From the NCBI GenBank assembly GCA_016946835.1, contig JACVTC010000052.1, positions 586,501 through 650,500 on the forward strand: DNA of 64,000 nt. Direction: 5' to 3'. The notes below the pieces were generated by a model, which saw only the letters and a list, made by a program, of their open reading frames with translations, was not told where the DNA came from and did not search any database. Position numbers and translations under genes: made by a program. Positions 11,665 through 27,807 of the stretch are shown one piece after another. The stretch's first letter is position 1. Each line of letters begins with the position of its first letter. Origin of the DNA: Neocallimastix lanati (nom. inval.). Its lineage: Eukaryota; Neocallimastigomycota; Neocallimastigomycetes; Neocallimastigales; Neocallimastigaceae.

Positions 11665-11960
11665 TGAACCCAACCCCCCCGATGCTACACTATATATTAA
11701 TCATAGGCATAAATGATATTATGTTCTCACACAATTATTACACCCACTGGAGGGGTGAATGATTCCCATTCCGATGCTAGTGGTTAATGGTGATATATGT
11801 AGGAATGTATGAGGAATACAGCCTCAGGCAGATGTATAACGACGTGTGGAGGAGCGACGCTGTACTAGTATTATTCCAGTAAATATCTCACTTAACAGTT
11901 ATATTTGTTATGGTTATAATGGGAGATGGATACTCATTATGTATGTCTAAATTACTTTTT
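11665..11960 (+). mobile_element. SINE-like element, tail only (E1)
   Basis: A stretch of unusually mixed base composition (CCAACCCCCCC at about 11669, ACGACGTGTGGAGGAGCGACG near 11840). Its last 180 bases match E2 at 27990-28190: shared blocks include AATGG-GATATAT, GGAAT-CAGC, ATA-CGAC, a GAGG-GAC-TGTACT segment and ATAC-CATTAT-TATGTCTA at the end. It sits directly on the 3' side of LINE copy C, so it may be an independent insertion or the tail of that LINE. The tRNA-like head of E2 is not seen here. Confidence 0.6.
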
Positions 11961-12798
11961 TTTTTCTCATCACATTCTTTATAAGCTAAATATTTCTTTA
12001 AATGAAAAAAAAAATAACAGTGTTTATAAAAGGTCTTATATATTTCTGTTATATGTAAATATTATTGTATTAAAGAATCTCGTTTTTTTATTCAAAATAT
12101 TAGGAAGAGAAATATAAAATAAAAAGCTTTTATTTTTCTTTTAATAATATTTCATTAAATGATATTATTATAGTGTATTGGTTTGATATTGATACAAGAA
12201 AAGCAAGGTGTTTAAAGAAATTAATTAAAATTTCTTTAAATATTAAAAAAAAATATTAAAAATATGATTATAATATGATAATATGTAGCTTTAAAATAGT
12301 ACTATTTTGAATCCATCATTTATCAATATTATATGTTGTATTTTTTTAACATTCTTTTTCAATTATTTTAACTTGTAGAATATACATATGAAATAACTTA
12401 TTGTTATCACATAAAACGCATTCTATAAAATGGAAATATACTATTTTTACAATGTATTAAATAGATATATGTTAGTATTAAAAATTGGTCAAAAATATTA
12501 CTTTATAAATAGTGTTAAAAATAGCATTAAAATAGGTTCAAAATACTTGCTATAATTATATACTAATATATATTTATATTATATGTAACATATATTATTT
12601 TGATAAATATATATTGTAAAATGAATTAACAGTAATAATAAAAAAATTTTTCTATTTTAAAATTTTATTTGTTTTAATTTTTAATTATATATTCATGGCA
12701 AAAAAAAATGAAACAAAAAAAAAAATATGAAACAAAGTAAAAACTTTATTTAGTATAATTTTTTAATTTAATTTTTATTTTATATTTTATGGATATTT

Positions 12799-12840
<42 letters not shown>

Positions 12841-13566
12841 CTTTATTATACATAATTATTTTATTTATTTTTTTTATTTTTTTTATATTTAATAATAATA
12901 ATAATATCATTTACATTATATATATATATATATATACTTTTTTTTCTAATTTGATTATGATAAAATATAAACATATTAAATCTATTATTATGTGTTTTAA
13001 TATTGTATCATTACGTATTATAAAATATATGACTTTTTATTTATTTACATAAATACTATCATAACAAATGAAATAATATTAATATATTTTCATTTGAAAT
13101 TTTTTTTTCTTACTAGTATTATTAAAATAACATAATAGAATATAACTGCATATATTTTGCATATGTATACAGGAGTATCACTATTATTATTTAGTATTCA
13201 TTTCTTTTTCAACGTATAATAAAATAATTTTTTTCTTTACATATACTAATACAGTAATATATATTAATAGTTTATTTCTTTTAATCTAAATTGTTTGTAT
13301 TAATTGTTGTATATGAAATTTATTTTAATTTTTATTTTATTTTATTTTATTTTTTTAGTAGTTTTTGTTATATTGAAATATATATATATATAATTTATTC
13401 GTTAATTCAAAGTTATTTTTCCTTTTTTTTTTTTAAATCATATGAATATTGTATTATTTTAATTTTTTGTCAAATAATACATATATATAATTTTAATTTT
13501 AATTTTTATAGACACTATACTATTAATATTAAGAATATTTTAATAGTATATATTATTTATTATTAA

Positions 13567-13602
<36 letters not shown>

Positions 13603-13666
13603 CAATTAATTAGTATTTAAGACTAAAGTATTATTACTTTTACTATTATTATTATTTATATTTTTT
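11961..13666. other. Intergenic, AT-rich, downstream of xylanase 1
   Basis: No gene recognised. It holds a run of about 39 T (12801-12838), AT repeats near 12920 and 13380, and a long T run at 13569-13602. The open frames here encode only Phe/Ile/Tyr-rich low-complexity sequence and are not credible genes. Confidence 0.7.
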
Positions 13667-15466
13667 TTAACATTTAGATTTATCAATTAAACACCAGTCA
13701 TTGTTTTCAATACCCCATTTTCCATCATTATCAGTAGAGTAAACATCACAAGTTGACTTACAACATGGATATCCTTGGGCACCGACACAACTATTAGAAT
13801 TTTGGGTAGCACAGTCTTTAGAAATACCACACCATTTATTGTTTTCAATACCCCATTCACCATCATTATCTTTGTATTCGACATTACAAGATTTACAACA
13901 TTGGTAACCTAAACCAACAGACCAGCAAGCAGAACCAGTTGGAGTATCATCATTACTAGAACCACCAGCAGATTCAAAAGTCCAAGTTTGATTACTTCTT
14001 TCACCATTTTCCCATTGACAAATGTTACTACCATCGTATTTACCTTCATTTTCAACATCAAGAACCTTGTAACCACTTGAAACCTTAGTACTGACAACAT
14101 ATACATTAGCTTGAGAAGTTTCTCTAATGACGAATTTTTGAGCATCTCCACCATAAGCATTGTAAATTTGAATATTGGCACCATTATCACTACTGCCACC
14201 ATTAACATCTAACATGAAATCTCCAACTTCACTAAGTAAAGTAACGGTATTGTCACTGTTGTTGGTAAGCTTCCATTTTTGTTTAGAAGAACCAATTACA
14301 ACATTTTGAGTAGAAGCAGCTTTACCATCCTTAACATTGAGGTATTTACCAGATCCAGTATTTTTAATGTAATACCATCCATCATTAAGTTTAACTGCTT
14401 TGTTTTCTGGCTCAATATCATAGCTTGGATTTTCACTGTAAGGATTACCATTAAGACTAGCGGCTGGAGTGGACTTTAAAGTGTTTAATATAGCAGTGTA
14501 TTGACCCTTTGGTTGGTAGTTAGCATCGAAAAGTAATGGTTTACTTTCAACACCTCTCCAACTATCCTTATCACCAATACCCCAAACAAGGAAACCAGTA
14601 CAACAAGAATTATTAAGACAAGCCTTTAGGGCATTAGTGTAAACTTGTCCTTGCTTGCTCTCACCACCGTCTGCGTCACGACAGTTGTCATCGCAACTGA
14701 CATCTAATTCAGTGATGTGAACTTCAACACCTAATTTACAGTAACGACTAATTAAATTGTTAATTTTTTCGAATTTTGGTTGAACATTAATACCAACATG
14801 ATATTGAATACCAACACCATCAATTGGAATATTACGTTTTTTCATATCAGCAATAAATTGGTAGCAAGATTCACTCTTACCCCATATACCTTCAGTGTTA
14901 TAATCGTTATAGAAAAGTTTAGTGTTTGGAGAAACCTTACGAGCAGTTTGGAAAGCAATATCAATAAAGTCAGGAACCTTTTGATAAAGGAAAGAATTAC
15001 GAAGTTTCCAACCATTACCATTAGAACTATCATCAAGAGCTTCATTAACGACATCCCAAGTATCAATTTTACCTTCATAATGCTTTAATACAGTGGTAAT
15101 ATGATTAATAATAGATTGTTTCATAGTATTTCCATCTTCACGTTCAAGCCAACCTGGAGCCATAGCATGCCATATTAAAGCATGACCTCTGAAAGCCATA
15201 CCTAATTCCTTAGCTTTCTTTAAGTGATTATCACAATCGTCAAAGTTAAATTTACCTTTAGTGTATTGAATACTTACAAATTTACAAGCATTTTCAGCAA
15301 CCATATAATTGAAAGCCTTCATAGCATTAATATAATTTGGATTATTATAGTGAATAGTGTTTGTAGCAGCACCAATTCTGAAACCCTTGGCGGCATCTCT
15401 TAAGAGTTCATAACCATTAGCAGATGCGGCTAAAGTAGCGATAGCAAAAGCAGAAGAGAATTTCAT
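13667..15466 (-). CDS. GH10 endo-1,4-beta-xylanase with CBM13 and two fungal dockerins (xylanase 1)
   Basis: A secreted 599-residue enzyme cleaving internal beta-1,4 bonds of xylan. A signal peptide covers residues 1-18 ([18 protein letters not shown]). The GH10 barrel spans about 20-332, with acid/base Glu142 in TWDVVNEA and nucleophile Glu253 in HITELDVS. Residues 362-498 form a ricin-type trefoil (CBM13) with QKW, AQKF and NQTW repeats. Two Cys-rich fungal dockerins follow (about 513-552 and 560-599; motifs [14 protein letters not shown] and [11 protein letters not shown] with NDGxWGIEN). These dock the enzyme to the anaerobic-fungal cellulosome. No intron. The start ATG is followed at once by the signal peptide and is preceded by a T/A-rich leader. 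Residues 1-290 are almost identical to xylanase 2; the remainder has diverged. Its own frame is the only sensible one; antisense frames are shadows. Confidence 0.97.
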   Translation of the reverse strand: MKFSSAFAIATLAASANGYELLRDAAKGFRIGAATNTIHYNNPNYINAMKAFNYMVAENACKFVSIQYTKGKFNFDDCDNHLKKAKELGMAFRGHALIWHAMAPGWLEREDGNTMKQSIINHITTVLKHYEGKIDTWDVVNEALDDSSNGNGWKLRNSFLYQKVPDFIDIAFQTARKVSPNTKLFYNDYNTEGIWGKSESCYQFIADMKKRNIPIDGVGIQYHVGINVQPKFEKINNLISRYCKLGVEVHITELDVSCDDNCRDADGGESKQGQVYTNALKACLNNSCCTGFLVWGIGDKDSWRGVESKPLLFDANYQPKGQYTAILNTLKSTPAASLNGNPYSENPSYDIEPENKAVKLNDGWYYIKNTGSGKYLNVKDGKAASTQNVVIGSSKQKWKLTNNSDNTVTLLSEVGDFMLDVNGGSSDNGANIQIYNAYGGDAQKFVIRETSQANVYVVSTKVSSGYKVLDVENEGKYDGSNICQWENGERSNQTWTFESAGGSSNDDTPTGSACWSVGLGYQCCKSCNVEYKDNDGEWGIENNKWCGISKDCATQNSNSCVGAQGYPCCKSTCDVYSTDNDGKWGIENNDWCLIDKSKC

Positions 15467-15542
15467 TTTTTTTATTTTTTTTAAACTATTTTAATATTAT
15501 AATCTATTAGAAATATATTTAATTATTACTATTTTATCTATT

Positions 15543-15563
15543 AAAAGTAAATCAATTACTTTT
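15543..15563. promoter_or_regulatory. Promoter palindrome upstream of xylanase 1
   Basis: A perfect 8-bp inverted repeat, AAAAGTAA and TTACTTTT around ATCAA, 77 bases upstream of the ATG. The same arms with spacer ATCTA lie upstream of xylanase 2 at 25902-25922. Conservation in an otherwise diverged leader suggests a binding site, but both promoters descend from one ancestor, so function is inferred. Confidence 0.45.
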
Positions 15564-19070
<3,507 letters not shown>

Positions 19071-20362
19071 TTAACAATCAGTTAGTTTAGTTTTATAATT
19101 ATGTCAACTTTATATATTTTATGATAAAGAAGTTACAAAAAATATTCAAATTTGATAAATTCACAAGCTTTTATATTAATACATTGTGGCTTATACATTA
19201 TTTATATTACAATACATTTCAATACATTTAACGTATAATTCACATATTTTAACATTCCCCCTCAAACCTAATTTATTCTTTAAGAATGATTTGGTTTACT
19301 TGATGAATATGTGTATGTGCATTTAGTTATCTCTAAACTTCTAACTATTCTAGAAATTATTTTTAGCTATTATTTTTTTTATTATATTATTCATTAATTG
19401 AATTCTATTTTCTAAGTGTAATATTATTTCACTTTATTTTTGATACATTATTACTCTTTATTATATGACATTTTTGTGGTTAAACGTCTTAAAATCTTTA
19501 TATTTTTAGGGTAGCTTAATTTATACAAGTTTATTAATATTGGGTTGGATACTCATTAGGTTTTACACCATCCATTTATATTTTGGGCAACCTCACTGGG
19601 ATTTACACATTTATTATATGATATCACACGGTTTACCTCTTTTGGTTTTACGTTCTCTTGACAACTCATGGATTATCAGTTTATTTAATTATTTATGACT
19701 ACTCTTTGGTTTTACGTTATTTATTTATTTAGTAATATTTTTTTTTAATTATAAACTTGTTTTATTTAATAACATTGTTTTAATAATGTTATTAAATATT
19801 CATAAAATATTTGGAATTACCAATTAATGTAGTTGGCTAAATTTTTGTAAAGAGTATCATAATTTCTTGTTAATCACGTTTATGCCTTTATACGTGTATT
19901 ACTTTCATATTTTTATCTAGTTTAGTATTTTACTTTATTAATGGGGTTTTCTCTTATATATTATTCAAATTTAAACACGCTTACTATATTTTGAACTTTT
20001 AGATCATTTAATTTCCAAATTAATCAATCTTTTCTTTGGTAGTTCATTTCTTCTCTTTAAAGTTGACATAATGGCAACTTTCACCATAATTTATCTTCTT
20101 ATTAACATAATTATTGTCCATCCTAAGATCTTAGTTCATCAAATCCTTTTAAAAAGAGTCGATGAGACTCTTAATTTATTAACAATCAGTTAATTTAGTT
20201 TTATAATTATGTCAACTTTATTTATATATTTTATGATAAAGAGTTACAAACATTTAAATTTTATAAATTCACATGCTTTTATATTAATACATTGTAGCTT
20301 ATATATTATTTATATTACAATACATTTCAATACATTTAGCGTATATTTCACATATTCTAACA
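19071..20362 (-). mobile_element. Short non-autonomous LTR retroelement with paired LTRs
   Basis: Two direct repeats of about 184 bases (19071-19254 and 20179-20362), roughly 90 percent alike by eye, enclose about 920 bases with no coding capacity. On the minus strand each starts TGTTA and a purine-rich tract (GAGGGGGAA-like) lies just inside the left LTR, giving minus polarity. AAAT-repeat sequence flanks both sides. The Copia remnant to the right has a similar purine tract (GAGGGGAGAATGTTAGAATAT), so this may be a deletion derivative of that family. Structure looks whole for a TRIM/LARD-type element; the LTR differences indicate moderate age. Confidence 0.75.
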
Positions 20363-20399
20363 ATAAATAAATAAATATATAAATAAATAAATAAATAAA

Positions 20400-20459
<60 letters not shown>

Positions 20460-20460
20460 G
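20363..20460. repeat. AAAT/AT repeats and T-run
   Basis: The AAAT array continues, then AT dinucleotides (about 20400-20420) and about 38 T (20421-20458). Confidence 0.85.
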
Positions 20461-23270
20461 ATTAGGAATAAAGTATTAATATTTATTTAAAAAATAACTA
20501 AAAAAAATTACATAAAATAAAATACATGAATTTTTTTTTATATTAATATAATTTAAATATATATAATAGACTTCATTATATTCTAACATTCTCCCCTCAG
20601 ACCAAAATGTTTGCTTGTTAAAAGTTTGGTCTGTAAATCTTGTCATTTTGGTTAATTTATGTCTTTAGTAAGCGGATCTACAAGCATTTTTTTTTTTTTT
20701 GTGTTGAAATAGTCTAAAGTTATTTTTTTACTTTTTATATTATCTTTATTGAAGTGAAGTTTTATTTCTATATGCTTTAATTTGTTGTTTATTTCACCAT
20801 TTTCCATAGTTGTCATACTTGTTAAATTGTAGGTCAAAATTTTTATTGGTTTTTTGATATTTAATAAAATGTTTCGTATCCATAATGCCTTTTTGATGCA
20901 TTCTCTGTTAGCAATATATTCTGCTTCATAAGTAGAGGTAGCAACTGTTGATTGCTTCTTAGATTGCCATAATATAGGGACATTATCCATAAGAATTATA
21001 TAACCAGATATTGATTTTCTGTCGGTTGAATCTCCGACATAGTCAGAGTCTATATAAGCAACTATTTCCTCCTGTCTTTTATATGTAATCTTTATAATTT
21101 TTAGTATAATTTAAATATTTTAAAATGTTTATTCTTACCATTTTCCAATTATTAGATGTAGGATTTTCGTCGCATCTTGATACTTTGATAACATAGAAGG
21201 AAATATCGGGTCTTGTGTACCTTGATAAATATATCAATGATCCGATCGTACTCTTATAGGCTGTTTTGTCAAATTTTTTATTGATTTTAAGTTCTTGATA
21301 AATGGAGGTATAGGGTGTTCTTGCTTTTCTTATATTTGTTATATTAAATTTTTTTAACATATTCTTTATAAATAGTGTTTGATAAATAGTATATTGGTTA
21401 TTTTTTACTTTTTTTTATATATTAATTCCAAGAATATAATCTGTTGGATTTCATTTTGAAACTTTAAAATTTTTCTTAATTTAATATATAATTTCATTTA
21501 TGCATTGTTTTAAACCTATTATTAAGAAATCATCTACATATATTCCTATAATGCATATTATTTTACTTCCGATCATTTTCTTAAAAATATATGGTTCTGA
21601 TGATAATTGAGTGAAACCATTATTTTTTTAAAAATTTTGAAAAGAGAGAATACCATTGTCGGCATGTTTATTTTAATCCATATAAGGACTTCTTTAATAT
21701 GTAATAAATATTTATCATTATTGAAATGTTTTGTTAGAGTGTTATTGGTTAATTTTCCTGGTGTCCATTCATCGAAAACAACTTCTCTAACTAAATGTGT
21801 TCTAAATGTCTTGTAATCAGTAACTATGTTGCAGTTGGATTCCAAGCTAAAACCAAGAAATACTCCTTTGATAGCATTGTTTTGAAAATTCATTTAACCA
21901 TTTGAGAAATCTTTGTAATAAGCTTTGCAACCAAAGACTTTTATATATTTCAAACTTATTTGCTCGTTAAATATATTTCATCAGGGATTTTGTTTTTTAA
22001 ACTTTTATAAGGAGCTTTATTATATAATAAATTTGCATATTTTGTTGCGTAAATTTAATATCTAATTTGCTCTATAATAGTAAAGTCTTAGCGCAGCTCA
22101 CAAAAGTATAATTAAATTGTATAGCGGAGATAAAGTTCTTTTTATTTCATTTCTTTTGCAAAGTTTATCCGCTTTTTGTTACAGTATTAATGGCCTTGAT
22201 CTGTTCTAAATTCTTTAATTATGTTGTCAAATTGATTATTAATGTATTTGAAGAAATTGATAATTATATCAGGTACTTCAGATTTATTTTCTATTAAGAA
22301 TGTCCAGCTTTTCCTTGAAAAGTCATCAATAAACCTTAGTAAATATCTCTTGTCAGTAAATAATTTTTGAATAAGTCCTATTACATCGGAGTGTAAGATT
22401 TCTAAGATACTTGTAATTTTTGGTGTTTCCCTATTGTGTGGATTTCTCTTTAGTTTTGAAATTTGACAATCTAAGTATTTTGAAGTTTTAATATTGTGGG
22501 CAGATAAGTATTTTTCAAGGTTTTCATTGTAGAAGTAACAGAGTCTTCTGTGCCATAATAAATTGCTTTGGTCATTTAATTCTAATTCATTGCTTGATAA
22601 GATGTCGTTGATGACTAGGTCGATATATAATTTATTGGTAGTAGTTATTCTAATTATGTTGTTATTATCGGCTTCAAATTTTCCAATTATTTTCTTTTTT
22701 TAGTAGTATATTCTTTAGGTTTAAGTTTTTAATGTGTCTTAAGGCGTCCTAAGGAATGTTAGCAATAATGATAACTGTAGCAAAAGAATTTTCAGATAGC
22801 CTTCCTAACTCAGTTTGAGAGGTACTTCTGTTTTGTCATCTGCCTTGGCATTTAATTTTGCTTTGATTTGACTAATTATGATTATCAGTGTAGCAGTAGA
22901 TCTCCGTAGAAGATAGGATTTGTTTAATAGAAGAGAATCCACTCATCGAAATTGTTCTTGTTAAGTTTATCTTCAGTCTTAAAATAAATTTATTTAGACA
23001 TTTTCAACTTAGATTCTTATTCTTTTTGTTGTTTAAACGTTTTATTATTGATTAAGGTCTAAAATATTATTTATTTTATTAAATAATTTGGTAATTACAA
23101 AGTTCCGAAATTTGAAAATTTTATCTTCTTTTATACTAGATATATCTGATGTCAAATACAATGAAATAAATTTAACAATGAAATAAATAATGTAATTCAA
23201 ATGAAGCGAGACTAATTATAATGAAATAATAAGTATATATGTAATCTTTTTTATATTCTAACATTAATAC
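20460..23270 (-). mobile_element. Ty1/Copia-type LTR retrotransposon remnant
   Basis: Minus-strand pol parts, right to left: gag-pre-integrase and integrase core (about 22560-22180, with LHSDVIG and RFIDDFSRKSW), reverse transcriptase (about 21900-21080, with SRYTRPDISF) and RNase H (about 20990-20650, with TSTYEAEYIA and VDPLTKDIN). The order IN-RT-RNaseH defines Copia. A purine-rich tract precedes a TGTTAGAATAT LTR-like start near 20590, and a matching TGTTAGAATAT occurs near 23265, so LTR remnants probably lie at both ends although they are hard to align. Broken in several places; fossil. Confidence 0.85.
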
Positions 23271-23994
23271 ATAAATACATAAATAATAAATACATAAATA
23301 ATAAATATATAAATAATAAATACATAAATAAATAATAAATAAATAAATATATATATAAATACATAAATTAATATATAAATAAATAAAATATTTATATTTA
23401 AATAAATAAATAAATAAATAAATAAATGAATATAACTAATTAAATAAGTATTAAAATTTATTTAAAAAATAGTTTGAGATATTTTTAATATTTATATATT
23501 TTATTATGATATATATATTATATTGCTATATATTATAATATTATTAATTATCATATATCATAATTTTAAATATAGAATTAATATATAATAAATATTTATA
23601 AACCTATTTTTTTTTCTTCAAAGTATTATTTTAGAGTAATTTATATATTAATATAAGATTGCTATTATTATTCAATAATACACATTATTTCTTAATTTTA
23701 TTATTATTAATAAAATTAAAAAATAAATTTAAAATTAATATATTACAAATTGAAATTAAATATATTACTATATTTAAAAAAAATTTTTTTTTTCTAATTT
23801 TTATTTTTATTTTTATTTTTTTTTGAAATATATACTCTATATATATTATATATGAATTGTAAATATATTTATGAAATTTGATGTATTTATCATAATAATG
23901 AATTTTGATTATATCCATTTATTTTATTTTATTTATTTTATTTTCTTTTTTATTTTTTTTTCATTCAATGTTAAATTAATATCTAATTGATTAT
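23271..23994. other. Intergenic, downstream of xylanase 2
   Basis: AAAT/AATACAT simple repeats at about 23266-23430, then AT-rich sequence without a credible gene. The open frame at 23685-23918 is Ile/Lys/Tyr-rich low complexity. Confidence 0.6.
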
Positions 23995-25800
23995 TTAACA
24001 CTTAGAGTTGTCAATTAAACACCAGTCATTGTTTTCAATACCCCACTTTCCATCATTATCAGTAGAATAAACATCACAAGTTGATTTACAACATGGATAA
24101 CCTTGAGCACCAATACAACCACTAGCACTTTTTGCAGCACAGTCCTTCGAAATACCACACCACTTTTCATTTTCAACACCCCATTCACCATCATTATCCT
24201 TGAAGACAACATCACAGGATTTACAACATTGGTAACCTAAACCAACAGACCAGCAAGCAGCTCCACTACTTGGTAGTTGTTCATTATTCGATTCACTGGC
24301 AGATTCAAAAATCCAAGTTTGATTACTTTTTGTACCATTATCCCATTGTAAGACGTTACTACCATCGTTTTTACCTTCCTTTTCAATATCAAGAGCTTTG
24401 CTACCATTAGAAACTTTAGTAGTTATAACATATACATTACTTTGTGAAGTTTCTTTAATGATGAATTTTTGAGCATCTCCACCATAAGCATGATAAATTT
24501 GAATATTAGCATTATTCTTGTCACTACCTCCATTAACATCTAACATGAAATCTCCAACTTCACTAAGTAAGGTAACGGTATTATCATTATTGTTGGTAAG
24601 CTTCCATTTTTGCTTAGAAGAACTAATTTCAACATTTTGAGAAGCAGCACCCTTTTTATCTTTAACAACAAGATATTTTCCTGAACTTGGGTTTTTTATG
24701 TAATACCATCCATCATTAATTTTAGCATCTTTACTTTCTGGTTCATCATTGTAGATAGGAGCATCACTTTGAGCGGGTTTACCATTAAGACTAGCAGCTG
24801 GAGTAGATTTCAATGTGTTTAAGACAGCGGTATATTGACCCTTTGGTTGATAATTAGTATTGAAAAGTAATGGCTTGTTTTCGGCACCTCTCCAACTATC
24901 ATTATCACCAATACCCCAAACAAGGAAACCAGTACAACAAGAATTATTAAGACAAGCCTTTAGGGCATTAGTGTAAACTTGTCCTTGCTTACTGTCACCA
25001 CCGTCTGCATCACGACAGTTGTCATCACAACTGACATCTAATTCAGTGATATGAACTTCAACACCTAGTTTACAGTAACGACTAATTAAATCATTAATTT
25101 TTTCGAACTTTGGTTGAACATTAATACCAACATGATATTGAATACCAACACCATCAATTGGAATATTACGTTTTTTCATATCAGCAATAAATTGGTAGCA
25201 AGATTCACTCTTACCCCATATACCTTCAGTGTTATAATCGTTATAGAAAAGTTTAGTGTTTGGAGAAACCTTACGAGCAGTTTGGAAAGCAATATCAATA
25301 AAGTCAGGAACTTTTTGATAAAGGAAAGAATTACGAAGTTTCCAACCATTACCATTAGAACCATCATCAATAGCTTCATTAACGACATCCCAAGTATCAA
25401 TTTTACCTTCATAATGCTTTAATACAGTGGTAATATGATTAATAATAGATTGTTTCATAGTATTTCCATCTTCACGTTCAAGCCAACCTGGAGCCATAGC
25501 ATGCCATATTAAAGCATGACCTCTGAAAGCCATACCTAATTCCTTAGCTTTCTTTAAGTGATTATCACAATCGTCAAAGTTAAATTTACCTTTAGTGTAT
25601 TGAATACTTACAAATTTACAAGCATTTTCAGCAACCATATAATTGAAAGCCTTCATAGCATTAATATAATTTGGATTATTATAGTGAATAGTGTTTGTAG
25701 CAGCACCAATTCTGAAACCCTTGGCGGCATCTCTTAAGAGTTCATAACCATTAGCAGATGCGGCTAAAGTAGCGATAGCAAAAGCAGAAGAGAATTTCAT
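23995..25800 (-). CDS. GH10 endo-1,4-beta-xylanase with CBM13 and two fungal dockerins (xylanase 2)
   Basis: A 601-residue paralogue of xylanase 1, same strand and same architecture: signal peptide 1-18, GH10 barrel about 20-332 with Glu142 (WDVVNEA) and Glu253 (HITELDVS), a CBM13 trefoil (about 365-500) and two dockerins at the C-terminus. The first 290 residues differ from xylanase 1 at only four positions (L/I144, S/G147, N/D237, E/D269), and the first 400 or so coding bases appear identical including silent sites. From about residue 300 the linker, CBM13 and first dockerin differ at many places, and the linker is two residues longer. Both catalytic Glu and all dockerin Cys are kept, so both genes look functional. 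No intron. Likely secreted and cellulosome-bound, acting on xylan. Confidence 0.97.
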   Translation of the reverse strand: MKFSSAFAIATLAASANGYELLRDAAKGFRIGAATNTIHYNNPNYINAMKAFNYMVAENACKFVSIQYTKGKFNFDDCDNHLKKAKELGMAFRGHALIWHAMAPGWLEREDGNTMKQSIINHITTVLKHYEGKIDTWDVVNEAIDDGSNGNGWKLRNSFLYQKVPDFIDIAFQTARKVSPNTKLFYNDYNTEGIWGKSESCYQFIADMKKRNIPIDGVGIQYHVGINVQPKFEKINDLISRYCKLGVEVHITELDVSCDDNCRDADGGDSKQGQVYTNALKACLNNSCCTGFLVWGIGDNDSWRGAENKPLLFNTNYQPKGQYTAVLNTLKSTPAASLNGKPAQSDAPIYNDEPESKDAKINDGWYYIKNPSSGKYLVVKDKKGAASQNVEISSSKQKWKLTNNNDNTVTLLSEVGDFMLDVNGGSDKNNANIQIYHAYGGDAQKFIIKETSQSNVYVITTKVSNGSKALDIEKEGKNDGSNVLQWDNGTKSNQTWIFESASESNNEQLPSSGAACWSVGLGYQCCKSCDVVFKDNDGEWGVENEKWCGISKDCAAKSASGCIGAQGYPCCKSTCDVYSTDNDGKWGIENNDWCLIDNSKC

Positions 25801-25901
25801 TTTTTTTATTTTCTTTTATTTTTTTATTTTAAACTATTTAATATTTAAGTATATTCAAAAAAAAATTTTTTTTAATTTATTTTTTTTTTTCTTATCCTTT
25901 T

Positions 25902-25922
25902 AAAAGTAAATCTATTACTTTT
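25902..25922. promoter_or_regulatory. Promoter palindrome upstream of xylanase 2
   Basis: AAAAGTAA, spacer ATCTA, TTACTTTT: the same inverted repeat as upstream of xylanase 1, here 102 bases before the ATG. Flanking sequence (TATTAATA-TCAATATTAATAT) is also shared. Confidence 0.45.
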
Positions 25923-26120
25923 TATTATTATAATTATTAATAATTAATAATCAATATTAATATATATAAATATATATATAATTTTATTATTTTTAATAAT
26001 TAAAATCAATAAATTTTATTAAAAAATAAAAAAATTTATAATATTTATTATATTTATTATTTTCTATCTTTTTATTTTTTATTTATTTTTATTTATTTAT
26101 TTATCTATTTTTTTTCTTTT

Positions 26121-26151
<31 letters not shown>

Positions 26152-27807
26152 CCTTTAAAAAAATTAATTATCAATAATTTATTGATAATATATCTAAAGA
26201 AAAAAGAATTAAAAATAAGGTAAAAACTGAGAAAATTTTCTATATTTTATATAAAATTTTTTTTATTAGTTATTTTTATTTTGTTTTATTTCTTATTCTT
26301 TTCATTTCATTTCATTTATTTTCTTTCATTTTTAATTTTTCTTTTATTATTATTAATTTTTTTTATTATTTAATTTCTTTTTTATTATTTTATTATATTT
26401 TTTTTTTCTAAATATAATAAAAAAAAATTTAAAAATATTATATTTATATTATATTATCATATTTTTAATAATTAAAAATTAAGGTTTTAAGAATAATAAA
26501 ATATTAAAGAATAAAATATTAAATATTCATAATTATAATTTTAATATTATTAAATATGTCATAATAATTATAATTATAATAATTTTATTATATTTTAAAC
26601 TTTATAAAAGAAAAAAAAATATAAGTGATACATTTAATAATAATAATATTTGAGAAGTAATTAAAATTTTTATTATATAGTAAAATAAAATAAAATAAAA
26701 ATTTAAAATAAAACAAAATATAATAAAAATATAAATATAAAATAAAAAGAAATGAAATTAAATAAAAATTAAATTTAAATTATTTTGTATTACAAAATAA
26801 TTTTAATTTATTAAGATCGACATAAAAATTAAAATAATTAATATTTAATCTATTCAACAATTATTACCACAAAAATTATAAAGTTTTATTGATCATTTAT
26901 GCTTTTTGAATATAACATAAAAATGAAAATGAAAAAAAATAAAATATGTTATATAGGATAAATAAATTGAATAAAAGCTTAATCATAAAATTACTATTAA
27001 TATCATTAACTACTAATCTGCAAGAAATATTTTATCAGTTTACTAAGTAAAATTTATTCTTTATATAGTTATTTATTTTAATTAAAAAAAAATTATTTTA
27101 AAAAATTACTGATTATTATAGAAAAGGGATTATAAAATTCACATTTTATTCTGTATTTCATATATATATATATATATCATTTTGTACGATCAAACAAATA
27201 AATAAATTAAAAAAAAGGCCATTAAAGAATATTTAAATTTATTTTAATAGTATTTATTAATTTTAATATTTAATTTTAATTTGATATTATAAAAAGATTA
27301 ATTATTGTACTATTTTTACTGGACTAAAAACCTAATTAATATTTTTTTTCAAAAATTTGTTATTGAATAAATTTGAATAAACCATAATTGCTCAGATGAT
27401 ATTAAATAAATATGAATATATAAGTATATATTTCTATGAAATAATAGAATAATAAATTATTATTTAAATATATACTTTTTTCTTTTTTTTTTTTTTTTTT
27501 TTTATTATTTCTTAATAAATATATTTATAAATTATTTCTTTCATTAAAGGATTTTAAAGTAATAATTTAAAATTTTTTAAGTAAATTAAAAAAAAATATA
27601 AAATAATAAAAAAAGTTTAGAAGTATTTTCAAGAAAACTCAAATAAATTAAAATTATCTTACCAAATAAGATAAATTAATTTTAATTTTTTTTTTATTAT
27701 TATTTTATCAATATTTTTTTATATAAAAATATATACAGAATACATTTTATATTTGATTAAATAGTCAATTAAAAATGTTAATTATTAAAATTTTATTAAA
27801 ATTATTA
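25923..27807. other. Intergenic region upstream of xylanase 2
   Basis: T-rich pyrimidine tract (about 26040-26155), then the AAAAAATTAATTATCAA block shared with the xylanase 1 upstream. Beyond about 26200 it is AT-rich with no gene recognised. Confidence 0.65.

Noticed and set aside
12789-13566. Phe/Ile/Tyr-rich open frames on the plus strand
   Set aside because: They arise from T-runs and AT repeats; there is no domain, conserved start or splice context.
14780-15088. Antisense open frames in both xylanase genes
   Set aside because: They occur at the same place in both paralogues only because the sense sequence is conserved; composition and motifs belong to the xylanase frame.
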